Below are positions 11,525 through 22,560 of a stretch of 64,000 nucleotides of DNA, in pieces. The stretch lies in assembly GCA_035578175.1 (NCBI GenBank), contig JAQMRL010000006.1, positions 61,916,501 to 61,980,500 of the forward strand, read 5' to 3'. Both the position numbers and the translations under genes were made by a program. The number at the start of each line of letters is the position of its first letter. Within the stretch, counting starts at the first letter, position 1. Origin of the DNA: Catonia carolina. Taxonomy: Eukaryota > Arthropoda > Insecta > Hemiptera > Achilidae. The notes beneath the pieces are model-generated. The model searched no databases. It was not told where the DNA came from and worked only from the letters and a program-made list of their open reading frames with translations.

Positions 11525-11605
11525 ATTTGCTTGGGAGGTAATCACCTTCAAGTAAATAACGTACGAGTAAATTGTTTGCAGAACAAAGGGGCTTCTGGTT
11601 GGTAG
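11525..11605 (+). CDS. Possible terminal exon reading into the minisatellite edge
   Basis: After an acceptor-like 'tgttttctctgtag', 26 codons stay open in the phase left by the exon at 11249-11461 and end at TAG (11603-11605). The last third overlaps the first, divergent unit of the 120-bp array. The preceding intron would be only 63 nt. No clear polyadenylation signal follows closely. The real gene may instead splice from 11461 to an exon further away. Confidence 0.3.
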   Translation: MCLGGNHLQVNNVRVNCLQNKGASGW

Positions 11606-12530
11606 AACAAGGATCTCAAATTTTGTAGGCCAAGGAACTAGCAGCCGAGTAGAACCAAATGGACTGCTTACAGCTCATTACCAGTTAAAATAGCATTGCA
11701 AACCAAAGGGACTCCCAGTTGATGGAACAAGGGCCTGCATTTTTGTAGGCCAAGGGGCTAGCAGCTGGGTAGAACCACATGGATTGCTTGCAACTCATTG
11801 CCAGTTAAAATTGCATTGCAAACCAAAGGGACTCCCAGTTGATGGAACAAGGGCCTGCATTTTTGTAGGCCAAGGGACTAGCAGCTGGGTAGAACCACAT
11901 GGATTGCTTGCAACTCATTGCCAGTTAAAATTGCATTGCAAACCAAAGGGACTCCCAGTTGATGGAACAAGGGCCTGCATTTTTGTAGGCCAAGGGACTA
12001 GCAGCTGGGTAGAACCACATGGATTGCTTGCAACTCATTGCCAGTTAAAATTGCATTGCAAACCAAAGGGACTCCCAGTTGATGGAACAAGGGCCTGCAT
12101 TTTTGTAGGCCAAGGGGCTAGCAGCTGGGTAGAACCACATGGATTGCTTGCAACTCATTGCCAGTTAAAATTGCATTGCAAACCAAAGGGACTCCCAGTT
12201 GATGGAACAAGGGCCTGCATTTTTGTAGGCCAAGGGGCTAGCAGCTGGGTAGAACCACATGGATTGCTTGCAACTCATTGCCAGTTAAAATTGCATTGCA
12301 AACCAAAGGGACTCCCAGTTGATGGAACAAGGGCCTGCATTTTTGTAGGCCAAGGGACTAGCAGCTGGGTAGAACCACATGGATTGCTTGCAACTCATTG
12401 CCAGTTAAAATTGCATTGCAAACCAAAGAGACTCCCAGTTGATGGAACAAGGGCCTGCATTTTTGTAGGCCAAGGAACTAACAGCTGGGTAGAACCACAT
12501 GGATTGCTTGCAACTCATTGCCAGTTAAAA
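11571..12530 (+). repeat. 120-bp minisatellite, eight units
   Basis: Eight head-to-tail units of exactly 120 bp, each containing 'ccaaagggactcccagttg' and 'agctgggtagaaccacatg'. The first unit is divergent, the second slightly, and the other six differ by only a few substitutions (mainly g/a near 'ccaaggg'). Because 120 is divisible by three, one frame stays open from about 11702 to the TAG at 12531, giving a 40-residue repeat that includes 'CKPKGLPVDGTRACIFVG'. That frame is not the frame of the candidate exon upstream, and no splice signal puts it in phase. I treat it as a satellite whose open frame is probably incidental. Confidence 0.92.
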
Positions 12531-12839
12531 TAGACAATTTTAATAACAAATCATGAAATTTAGATTTTATAACTACAAATTTATGGTAATAAATTCCATG
12601 ATCACTAATACAAACAAATAGTACTTTATCAAAAAAACTATTGAACCTAAACTTTTTATGTTTACATAATATTATAAATCGGTCGAGAACAAAGTTATAA
12701 AATGTTTTAATAAAGAATAACAAAATCTGATTGTTATTAAAAATATATTATATATATTTTAATATCACTTCTTTTAAAGAAGTAACTTGATATATTTTCC
12801 TTATGGAAAGTTAAAAATATTTAACAAAAAATATAAATA

Positions 12840-13423
12840 CCGGATGAGGCAGATAAAGTGTTTTAAATTGATTGCAGGAAAACAGGAGTGACATAGAATG
12901 ATACGATATGCCACACGACCTACCTTTTCATTTAAAATTTTTGAGTTACGGCCATTTTTATTTTTTTAAAAAACCAGTTTCGGGACACTCAACCAAATTT
13001 TCCCGAATACAGTCACGTGGCACATCGTTTGAAAGCTTATTCAATTCTGAATAAAATGAACTTAAAAATTAACAATTAAGTTTACAATGTGCTATCGTAA
13101 AAGCCAAAATGTGAAAACGTAGTTTTTTGGAGTTTTGGCCGCCATTTTGAAATGGATGAAGATCCTTGGAATTTTCTTTTACCAGATTAAATGTTAACTC
13201 ATAGATCTTTCAAACTGTGCCAAAAACATATATGTTTACATTTGAAAATTACGAGATTTGAACACGGCTTAAGTTTCGGCACACTCTGTACATTCGAAGT
13301 GGATGAAAATATTTTTATTAAATAGCCAAAGGTCACTTTATACGAAAATATTTTTTCCGTATCATTCTATGTCACTCCTGTTGTCCTCCAATCAATTTAG
13401 GACACTTTATCTGCCTCACCCGG
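12840..13423. mobile_element. TA-flanked MITE, Tc1/mariner type
   Basis: A 584-bp element with ~65-bp terminal inverted repeats. The left begins 'ccggatgaggcagataaagt' and the complement of the right begins 'ccgggtgaggcagataaagt'; both continue through 'caggagtgacatagaatgat'. TA is present on both sides (12838-12839 and 13424-13425). No transposase coding is seen inside. TA duplication plus inverted ends fits a non-autonomous Tc1/mariner derivative. Confidence 0.85.
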
Positions 13424-13425
13424 TA

Positions 13426-16097
13426 TACGTAATATTGATATAATACAAAAACAAATATTATCAAAACAAACCAAAATTAATAAATCATCACAAAATAAAT
13501 CTTAAGTATTTTAATTATATTTATTATAGTCGAAATATATTTTTATTTCATTCGATTTGTGTTGTATTTTTATTTATATCACCTTTGACCGTATTTTTCA
13601 TGTAGGCATATTAAAATACTGAAGTTTGTTGTAGTGCAGGCTGCTAGATTTTTTTCTGGCTGCCACACTATGTTATTTTTACTTCTACTCATTTCTCATT
13701 TTTCTAAACAGAAACAATTTTTATTTGTCTGGTCAAATTACAAAAAAAAAAAATCAAATAACAAATCTGCACTGAAATATTTTCCCTCATAATCACGCAA
13801 CCATACCTGTGAAAAAATAGGTTCATATTTAAAATATGTAGAGTAGAAATCTTGTACTAAATTTTCCAGTATGGGCATTGTATTGAAAACCAAAATATTA
13901 GATGGTTAAATGTGGATTATGTATGACACAGTAAGCTATATCTATCTTGAATGTTCAAAGAACGTTATTAGTTTATTACACGTTCGAATGAAAGTGCAAT
14001 AAATGATTTATTGGCAATACCCTTTGTTCTAGTGATGGAAAATATAACTAATTTTTGATAATGTGTTACTGAAAATAACAGCCTGCTCGATGACAGGATT
14101 CTATTATCTGTCATTAAATAACACTGTTATCGTCCAGTCTACAATACAATGTAGTAGAATAATAGGTAATAGTACGACACGTGTGGAAAAGAAGTGAACT
14201 AAATTATTCACGAACAGGTAGATTTTCTGTACAAAGGTTTATTGGTACAGAAAATGGTAGTCAGAACAAATTATCCGGAGGGGACATCATGACTCGCTGG
14301 TAGGTTTGTTTTGAGTATGGACTTGCTTCAATCTTGCCGACGCCTTTATGGATTACTTGTAACTTGCACATGTAACACTTGTTATGAATTACTTGTACTT
14401 CTAACACTTGGCTGCTGACTTCTTGGCTCGGTGTATTGTGCATAGTAACTATAGTGCCTTGCTGTGAGTCCATGAAAGATTCAGCGTGACTGCCCACCCT
14501 TGTGTTTGGTTTGCTGTGGTTGTATTTGGTTGCAGGAAATAGTGCTGTTTGCCTTAATTTTGTGTCCATGAGAGATTCAGTGAGATTTGCCACCTTGTGT
14601 TTGTATTAATAACAGTATTATAACGTAGTTAAACTTAAAAGTAGTGTTGTTAGATGAAAAGGTAAATTGATAACTTCATTAGTTTTAACAGTCTGATGAT
14701 GTTATAACAGTCAGACAAGCGTCATTCGTACATCAGTTTATTAAATGGCTTTGAAACACGGTATTATTATGTAACAGCTAACAGGGTGTCATTAAAATAA
14801 CAGGGCGTTTTTAGTAACTTGTTATCACGATAACTGGCTCAATCCAGTAACCATGTTATTAATCCTGTTATATTAAATAAGTGCTATCACTATTTTGTAC
14901 TTGTAACACAGGCGGAAATAAAAAATGTTAATAGCTTGTTTTATATAATATTTATAGACTATTTCGAACACTTTGCAGTAGGGCCTAGATACGTTATAGC
15001 CAAAAATAGAAAAAAATTAAATTGTAGTGGTTACTACTTGAAATTGCCCCAAAATGTTCACCCATTATTAAACCTTAGTGAAGTGACCAAAACATGATTA
15101 GTGATCTGATGTGACCAAAACATGATTGCCTTCCTACCGGGCCATGCAGATTGTAGGAGCAGAGCGAGAATACAACGATAAACGTAGGCTGAACGTTGAA
15201 CGTTCACTTGATCAAAGAAAATATAACTTATGTGTGTGAATGGAGAAGAAGGGAACTGAATAAGCATAGTCAACCTCAGTGTGGTCGTCGTGGGGAGGGA
15301 AGCTGAATGGGATCTGACAAACCAAAAAGTGCATCCTAGTACTTTATGCGGGTCTTATGTGGTGGTTTTAAAGACTGCAAGTAATAGTATATACATGTAA
15401 AAATTGAAAAATTTAGTCTTGGATAGAATCCAGTTCCCGATTTGAAACTAATATGGCCAATGAATCTTTGGAATTAATAGTACATGATATCAATTGCTTA
15501 GGTAAATGTACCAGTAATTAACACGTCTGGTTTTGTTTTAAAAAAATAAGATTTCTAACCAATTCAGATGTTTAAACAAGGCATTACTTGAAAGTTTATG
15601 AACTAAAGTGCATGGAAGATCAACGTAATGGTTCTGTGAAGCATTAAGGGATTTTATGCTATTATTGTTTTGATACGCTTACATTGCTGGTTCCTTGTGG
15701 TTCTAGTTTTTTTTTATTGAAATTGTTAAGGGGTAAGTTAAAATTATTTTTTGTTTTAGTAATAAATATTAGGTATTGGTCGCTAATGAAAAACTGTTGA
15801 AGCGACTTTTAAAAAAATAAACTAAAAGAAAAGAAAGAAAATATTAGGTATTTCTGTTGAAATATTAATAAGTTATTATTATTTTTCACATTCCAAGGAG
15901 TATTTTCAGCTATACTAATGTACATTATGTGTCAAGGAAGTAGATATTACCGATACGTCAAGTACTAGCTCTCAAAATATTAACACGTGCTAGTATTAGC
16001 GTTGGCACAAGTGTCAACTACTAGAAAAACTATTTCAGAAAATGTTTTAATTGTAAACCAAGCTAATTAATTCCCCACATTACACAGACTTTAATCA
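13426..16097. other. No supported gene; minor internal duplications
   Basis: The stretch is AT-rich. A minus-strand frame of 110 codons (14261-14593) contains a ~96-bp direct duplication ('catgaragattcag' at 14471 and 14567) but matches no family I know, so it is not called a gene. Around 15063-15130 'gtgaccaaaacatgatt' occurs twice. Several inverted 'ataacag' and 'ctgttat' motifs between 14060 and 14880 hint at an eroded MITE that I cannot delimit. Confidence 0.5.
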
Positions 16098-16298
16098 CAG
16101 TGGCGTAACAATAGTGTGGCAGAACGGGCAGAATACCAGGGCCCCTGGCCCGAGAGGGCCGCGAGCACAGGAGGATCCTAACATTTATAATACAAAATGT
16201 AGTAAAAAATATTTTGTATTCAATCAATTTAAGTTACCGACTAAAGTACATACACATTTTAAATTTAAAAAAATGTATCAAGATTTAATTATATTTGT

Positions 16299-17242
16299 AA
16301 AAATCTGGTGTGAAACACTCACACGACCTTCTCTTGCCAATGCAAAAAAAGACCGATATAACCTAACAGTAGTAATAAAACATTAGAAATAAACAAAAAA
16401 ACTAACCTTAAAAACGTAACCTTATTTAATCATGAGTGAATGATGCAAAATGAAAATCAACCTTATTTTTGGCCTAATAATACGGAAAATAACTTTTTCA
16501 CGCTAAACGAGGCTCTGTAGAGAAAAATGCTTAAAATAAAAGTTGTAGATCTTTTAATTTCCTATACATTTGGTTATATACACTTTTGTCGTAAAATGTA
16601 CAATACGGCCGAAATCTTAAAAAAATAATTTTTTTACGGATTTCGTTAAAAAAAATAATCAGAAAATCACCAATTACTGCTAAACGAAGCGTTATACAAA
16701 AAAATGTTTGAAATAAAAGTTGTAGATTTTTTAATTGTCTACAACTTTTATTATATATACTTTTGTCCTAAAATGCATATTAAGGACGCAATCTTAAGAT
16801 AAAAAATATTTTTTACGAAAACAGCCTTCCCAAAAATTTCAGCAGACATGTCGCCTAGCCTATCTTGTAGAGCATAAAAAATGTAGTAAATAATGCGATT
16901 TTTAAAAAAATAGTATGACCAGTTTTTGAGAAAATCGCAAAAAAGTGAAAAATGACACGAATAAACTACTACTTCCGGTTGACCGATTTTGATGAAAATG
17001 TTCGTGTCGGGTCCTCTACTGGTACCTAACTTAAGTTTCAAGTTTTAACTTCGTACGATGTTTTGTTCTTGAGATATTTTGTATACACACACACACACAC
17101 ACAGACCAATCGCTAAAAACTTGTTTTTTGGGTTCAGGGGGTCTGAAAACGTATAGATCCAGTGAAAACTCGATTTCGAAAAATCGACATAAAAACAATA
17201 CTTTCCTTCCTATATATTCATATAGGCAAGAGAAAGTAAAAA
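16299..17242 (-). mobile_element. H-family repeat, copy 5 (inside hAT)
   Basis: A full-length reverse copy from 'aaatctggtgtgaaacactc' to 'ggcaagagaaagtaaaaa'. It has an intact hairpin 'gtgtgaaacactcacac', an intact palindrome 'cctatatattcatatagg' and a (CA)n tract at 17085-17103. It separates the hAT left end from its transposase remnant. It also shows the unoccupied form of the site that the foldback MITE hit in copy 6. Confidence 0.88.
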
Positions 17243-17289
17243 TACGATTTCACCCAGTTTTGGAACGCGTCCGGATTCACAATCATTAA

Positions 17290-18182
17290 ACATTACTACA
17301 AACCGCTAACATTAAAACCATTAAATCCAACTACGTAGATGGGCAGGACATTTTGATGTCATTTTTGCTTTTAAAGTTCAGTTTGTTGAACTTCAAAAAG
17401 CGATAACAAAATCAATTAAATTAAATTCCAAAGCAAATGAAAGAGATCAAACTATTTCACTGAAGAAGAAGGTCAAAAACTACAACTTTATTATGTTACT
17501 GGTTTACCATGGGAAAATTTTAAATACCATCTACGCGGCCTGTAAAGCCCTTCAGTCTAAAGCCATCGATCTTTCAAATGCCTCGAAGCACTTCCAAGTC
17601 TGTCTGGAAGAACTTGAAAAGTATCAACATGAATTCGGAGATTTAAAAAGTCAAGCAAATAGTGTAACAGAAAAAGGATCAATCAACTCTGAATTTCGTA
17701 AAACTCGTTAGAAGAAGGTGAAACATCATTTTGATGGAATTTGCAAAGATGGACGTCTACAGGATCCGAAAAGCTTGTTTAAAGTGAACATATTCTATCG
17801 TGTATTGGACATTATCATTAATCAACAAAAAACGCGTTTCCTTGGACTGTATGAAATTGTTTCCAATTATAGTGTCTTGCAACCTGCCACTTTCAAAAAT
17901 TTAAATTATTTGTTGGAAAAGGCTTCATAATTTGTTGATTTATATAAATAAGACCTATCTGTCTCGTTTGCCAAAAAAAATTCTCAGTTTTCGATCCACT
18001 TTTAGACACCAAATAGAAAAGTCATCTTCTATAACAGAACTTGCTGATTCATAAATCATAAACAATCATTTTATGTCTTCAAGCTTTCCTGAAGTCTGCA
18101 CTGCATTTCTATTATTTGTAACCATTCCTGTGACTACGGCTAGTGGCAAGAGATCTTTTTGAAAATTAAAATTGATAAAAAC
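17290..18182 (+). pseudogene. hAT transposase (ZMYM1-like) C-terminal half, first part
   Basis: The decayed frame includes 'LKPLNPT' and 'RWAGHFDVIFAFKVQF' (a one-base slip lies between them), 'CKALQSKAIDLSNASKH', 'KHHFDGICKDGRLQDP', 'FYRVLDIIINQQKTRF' and 'SVLQPATF'. It then runs into the dimerisation region 'SFPEVCTAFLLFVTIP' and ends with 'KLKLIKNLL'. These blocks follow the order of ZMYM1-like hAT transposases. Stops at about 17709 and 17928 and several slips inactivate it. The frame resumes after the H-family insertion at 19698. The N-terminal zinc finger and first catalytic part are not visible. Confidence 0.82.
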
Positions 18183-18193
18183 TTATTAAAAAA

Positions 18194-19697
18194 TTTAGTG
18201 TGAAACACTCACACGACTTTCTCTTGTCAATGCAAATAATGAACAATATAACCTAACATTAGTTATAATACATTAGAAATAAACAGAAAAACTAACATAA
18301 AAAACATAACCTTATTTTAATCATGAGTTGCAAAATTAAAACCAGCCTAGCCTATCTTGTAGAGCATAAAAAATGTAGTAAATGAGGAATGTAGAAAAAT
18401 GAAAAATGACACGAATAAACTACTACTTCCGGTTGACCGATTTTGATGAAAATATTCCTGTCGGGTCCTCTAGTAGTACCTAACGTAAGTTTCAAGTTTC
18501 AACTTCGTACAATATTCCGTTCTTGAGATATCTTGTTCACACACAGACCAATCGCTAAAAACATGTTTTTTTGGGTTCAGGGGGTCTGAAAACGTGTAGA
18601 TCCGGTGAAAACTCGATTCCGAAAAATCGACATGAAAACAATATTTCCTTCCTATACAGGGTGATTCATGAAGTTCTCCCCCCACTTCTACAGCACATTG
18701 TACTAGTAAAAATAATGAAAAAATGTTATATAAACATAGGTCCGAAAACGCTTCGTTAGCGAGTTACAGCTAGCGAAAGTTTCGCCTGGATTTCAGTTCA
18801 CCAGGTGAAATGAGGTCTTCCTGGAATTGTGGTAAGGTAGATTAAGGGGCGAATTCAATCATTTCTTATGGTTTTTGATCTGATAAATTGAATAAAACAG
18901 GTCCCAGAACTGTACGTTAAATAGTTTTTGAGAAAACCAGTGTCAAATGCAAAAAATGGAGTGAAAATCACATTTTTTCATCTTTGGGCAAGAATAACTT
19001 TGTTATTTCACCAAGAAACAGTTAAAATTTTTCAATAAAAAATGTAGAAAATTTTATTCTGAACAAACCGGTGTAAATAAAGTACACAGAAAGCGAATAG
19101 TTTTTGAGAAAACCAGTGTCAAATGCAAAAAAATGGAGTGAAAAAAACACATTTTTTCATTTTAGTTTTTCCGGTTAATTTTACTTTGTACTCTTATGAA
19201 TAAAAACTCATTTAATCAAACATCTATTCGCTTTCTGTGTACTTAATTTACACCGGTTTGTTCAGAATAAAATTTTCTACATGTTTTATTGAAAAATTTT
19301 AACTGTTTCTTGGTGAAATAACACAGTTATCCTTGCCCAAAGATGAAAAAATAAGTTTTTCACTCCATTTTTTGCATTTGACACTGGTTTTCTTAAAAAC
19401 TATTTAACTTACAGATCTGGGACCTGTTTTATTCAATTTATCAGATCAAAAACCATAAGAAATGAATGAATTTGCCCCTTAATCTACCTTACCACAATTC
19501 CAGGAAGACCTCATTTCACCTGGTGAACTGAAATCCAGGCGAAACTTTCGCTAGCTGTAACTCGCTAACGAAGCGTTTTCGGACCTATGTTTATATAACA
19601 TTTTTTCATTATTTTTACTAGTACAATGTGCTGTAGAAGTGGGGGGAGAACTTCATGAATCACCCTGTATATTCATATAGGCAAGAGAAAGTAAAAA
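18194..19697 (-). mobile_element. H-family repeat, copy 6 (internally deleted, carries a MITE)
   Basis: A reverse copy split by the MITE at 18657-19667. Native parts are 18194-18656 and 19668-19697. About 450 bp of the middle is missing, as 'catgagttgcaaaattaaaa' runs directly into 'cctagcctatcttgtagag'. The ends sit exactly between 'KLIKNLL' and the following residues of the hAT transposase, so this is an insertion into coding sequence. The original site had six A's. Now six A's precede the repeat and five follow it, so either five A's were duplicated or the repeat itself ends in A5. Confidence 0.88.
18657..19667. mobile_element. 1011-bp foldback MITE with ~445-bp arms
   Basis: The left arm (18657 to about 19102, starting 'cagggtgattcatgaagttc') is matched by its complement in the right arm (about 19222-19667), leaving a ~120-bp spacer. 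The element sits in 'ttcctata...tatattcatatag'. H copy 5 has 'ttcctatatattcatatag' uninterrupted, so the duplication is the dinucleotide TA. TA duplication and a CAGGGTG-type end fit a Tc1/mariner-related non-autonomous element. The spacer repeats a piece of the left arm ('gagaaaaccagtgtcaaatg'). Confidence 0.93.
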
Positions 19698-19845
19698 TTC
19701 TATGAGACAAGAAACGTTACTCAACTTAGCTATTTTATCCATCAAACTTTCCATGGCTCGTAATTTTAACTTTGATGATGTCATTGTTACTTTTGCTGAA
19801 CAAAAGCTCGAAAAAAGGAATTTTAATAATTCAAATTTTGAGTAA
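19698..19845 (+). pseudogene. hAT transposase C-terminus, second part
   Basis: This continues the interrupted transposase: 'MRQETLLNLAILSI', 'SMARNFNFDDVIVTFAEQK', ending at TAA. This is the usual C-terminus of ZMYM1-like hAT transposases. The frame is undamaged from the insertion site to the stop. Confidence 0.82.
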
Positions 19846-19846
19846 A

Positions 19847-20381
19847 AAAAAATTGTTATTTCAATCCAATACTCTCTTTAAATCAAAAGTTACTAGAAAA
19901 TCAATGAAAAATGCAGACAATAATTAATAGCATTTTGTATGCACTTTACGTAGTGGTTTATTGAAAAGAAACTACATCATTGGTTGAGCTTGTTTACATT
20001 GAAGGAGAGACCCATCCGATGAATCTGCTATGGGCCTCAGAAAATTTCCCTCGGTTAAATCATATTTGAATTATTCTAGTCTGAGCTCTGTAACCAGTAT
20101 TTGGCGTAGGGTGTCAACTATTCATTACTACTGTCAACTGGCAGTTCAATTTGTGCACACTTTAATTGTTTGGGTTAATTTAAGTTCAGGATTGCTCTTG
20201 TGTCTAATTAAATACTTTACCTAAGCTTAACTAGCTCTAACTTCATGATTGCATTTTGCATAATGAATGTATTTAAAGCTAAAGAAGAGAATCTGAACAC
20301 AAGCGTATAATACAAAAATTTACTTTATGTTATTATTGTAATGTGAATACAATTTATTTAAATCTATAGCACTGTTTTTTC
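19847..20381. other. No supported gene
   Basis: AT-rich DNA with short chance frames only. It may contain the lost right end of the hAT element, but no 'cgccactg' end was recognised. Confidence 0.5.
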
Positions 20382-20775
20382 CCCATAACAGGCAGGTGGA
20401 GTGTTAAATTATTTGCACTCTCCTATTTCCAAAGCTACAAAAAATATTTGTGTTTCTTATCACATGGTCAGCCAATTATATGACTGAAGCATTTAACAAC
20501 AGAAGAGGTACAGATGTAAAAAACACTAGTCACAGTTACCTCCTCTAAGAGTAATGCATTTCATTATACAGACAGACCCTGTGGTGAATAAAGTGAAGGC
20601 GTCATTTACAGGGTAAAAAATGGATGCTTTTCAGTGGGCCAGGTATGCTGGTAAGCATGTTTTTCCACTCAGTGAGGAAGGCAATAGTAAAAAAACCCAC
20701 TCCTTGTTTTTACTTAGTAAAACCTCTAGAGGTTCACACGAGCCTTTCATCTGTTTACCCAAACAACAACAACAT
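20382..20775 (+). mobile_element. B-family SINE-like retroposon, copy 1
   Basis: One of six copies of a ~390-bp repeat. Landmarks in order are 'cccataaca', 'ggtggagtgttaaattattt', 'tggtcagccaatta', 'acagaagaggtaca', 'cagaccctgtggtgaat', 'gtgaggaaggcaa', 'aacctctagaggttc', and a tail of AAC units. The tail and lack of inverted ends suggest retroposition. Pol III boxes are not convincing; a 'ggttcaaacc' motif lies near the 3' end in other copies. Open frames here are this repeat translated. Confidence 0.8.
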
Positions 20776-21439
20776 AATATTTATTGACAAGATTTGTTTT
20801 TCTTAATGTAATACAGTAATTTTACGTCATCAAGTCTGGATAACTAGACCTGATTATCCAACATATTCTTGACTAATAACTGACAGAACGGTTGGGATGT
20901 TTAGCTTCTTGCTGTTAGTGAATTAAGAATTAGTTTCATGCTTGCAATATCATATTATTTTTTGTTGAAATAACAAACAATGAACATTTTTAAAAAAACA
21001 GAAGTTCGTTTAATAATCAGCGCTTCGCTACAAATATTAGAGTAGTGTATTTATCAAAAGCTGTATTAAGGCTTTAAAAATCTTAATACAGCTTTTGCAA
21101 TGGCTGATTGCAAAAACAACCTGTATCACCTAAGTACAATTTGTGGGAAATGGAAAAAACTAAATTGTTTTTTTCAAGAGTGGTTTTCAACATTTGTTAC
21201 TGTATGGTTTGAAACTTTACTATTTTGTTAATATATTGACTACAAAACTTTAGTCATTAATGTAACAGAAATTTTACAGTGAATTTTAAAATTGTTTGAA
21301 TACAAGTTGTTTTACATGCAATCATGTAAAAAAACAACAACAAAAATGCTAAAATTTCAACCAAGTACGTATTTTTACTTTTATTATCTTCAATCAAACA
21401 TTAAAATTACTTCTACATACTTAACATTTAAATAAAAAT
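20776..21439. other. No supported gene
   Basis: AT-rich sequence. A segment near 21018-21060 ('tcagcgcttcgctacaaat') resembles half a unit of the tandem repeat at 23379, and may be a stray relative. Confidence 0.4.
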
Positions 21440-22560
21440 TGTTAAAGTTAATCTACTTTTTTATATTGTGCATCGTGATCTTTATCTTCACAAGTACGCC
21501 AGTTTAAGACATCAATCCAGAATTTTTCTTTAATATTATCAGAAACGTATTGAACACACTTTTCAATGTCTTTAATTGTTTTCTCATTTATTGGAATGCT
21601 GCCTGTAATATATGGTGGAGCACTTGGAAGAGTAAGATGTTCATTCGTAGGTAATCCCAAATTGAATTTTTGTTTACTCAAACCATTAATATACTCGTAA
21701 CAATTGACTGAACCTGGACTGTTCTTTTTATAAACAAAGTGGTGATATTTTTAAATATTTAACTGAATTTTTTTAATTTCCAGGAAATCCCCTAGCAGAA
21801 GTTTCAACTGAAAAACAAGTTTTTCTGTAAAATTTAGGCCACCATGTTTTGAAGTCTATAATGTCACACCCATAAATAATAAGCACTGTAAAATCAAGTT
21901 TTTTACTGGAATGAATAATTCACTTAATCAGTTCACAAATTATATTCTGTTTTCTTCTTAAACCTCACTTTATCACTCCAAATACTCTGGCGCAAGGGAT
22001 ATAGGAGTGCCCTCGTAAAGATTAAAAGTGTTCAATTTTATCAAATCGTCCTACTTCAATTAATGATAAAACAGCTTTCACAATTGGATGATGTTTGTTC
22101 TGTTCTGAAGAATTGTCACTGAACAGAAGCATGTTCTTCACCTTTTAATCAACCTACTCCTTTATATAATGTAAAATGAAAGTACAAACTTCATTAGGAC
22201 ATTTCTTACAATTACCTTCATGGTAAATAAACAGAATTGACTTGACAGTTTTAAGATTATGAATGCAAAAGAGCGACACAGTTAATTTGCATAGATAAAA
22301 ATAATTCTTGCACTGAAATAACAGGCATTTGTATATTATTTTGCATATAATCAGAACTAAGACGTAATGTGTCTTCCTCTTTTGACTTTATCTTGGCTTC
22401 CCTGAATGCTCTGTAGAATTTTTTTAGCCCGTCTGTTGTAAACCATATATTTAGCTACTGCGACTCTTTTAGCAGAATCATTTATTATATCTTTTGATCT
22501 CATTTTTAAACTAAGTTGTTCGCAGACACATCAGGTATCTTGTGGCCTGCCAAATCTTAA
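21440..22560 (-). pseudogene. Decayed DUF7869-like gene (RNase H-fold-like family)
   Basis: Read on the minus strand, fragments appear in the order of a protein family common in arthropod genomes. They are 'RFGRPQDT' and 'CEQLSLK' with 'NDSAKRVAVAKYMV' and 'RRAKKILQS' (22560-22390), 'DYMQNNIQMPVISVQELF' (about 22340), 'NMLLFSDN' plus 'EQNK' (about 22130), 'VGRFDKIEH' and 'RGHSYIPCARVFGVIK' (about 22000), 'DFKTWWPKFYRKT' (about 21840), then the 77-codon open frame 21448-21681 with 'PPYITGSIPINEKTIKDIE'. Stops and frame changes separate the blocks. The family is often assigned to a DUF7869 domain with a predicted nuclease or transposase-like fold; its role is not established. Assignment is from remembered motifs, not a search. 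Confidence 0.68.

Larger units (their letters stand above)
16098..19846 (+). mobile_element. hAT transposon (ZMYM1-like), with nested insertions
   Basis: The left end 'cagtggcgtaacaatag' and a GC-rich start ('ccagggcccctggcccgag') match the ends of arthropod hAT elements encoding ZMYM1-like transposases. Transposase remnants follow at 17290-18182 and 19698-19845. Two H-family copies are inserted (16299-17242 and 18194-19697), and the second carries a foldback MITE (18657-19667). I could not find the matching right terminal repeat or an exact 8-bp duplication, so the right boundary is set at the transposase stop and is uncertain. Confidence 0.75.

Noticed and set aside
11784..12533. 249-codon open frame as a protein-coding gene
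   Set aside because: It is the translation of the 120-bp minisatellite; the frame survives because 120 is divisible by three, and no splice or start context supports translation.
14261..14593. 110-codon minus frame as a gene
   Set aside because: It contains an internal ~96-bp duplication, lacks any known motif, and has no splice or poly(A) support.
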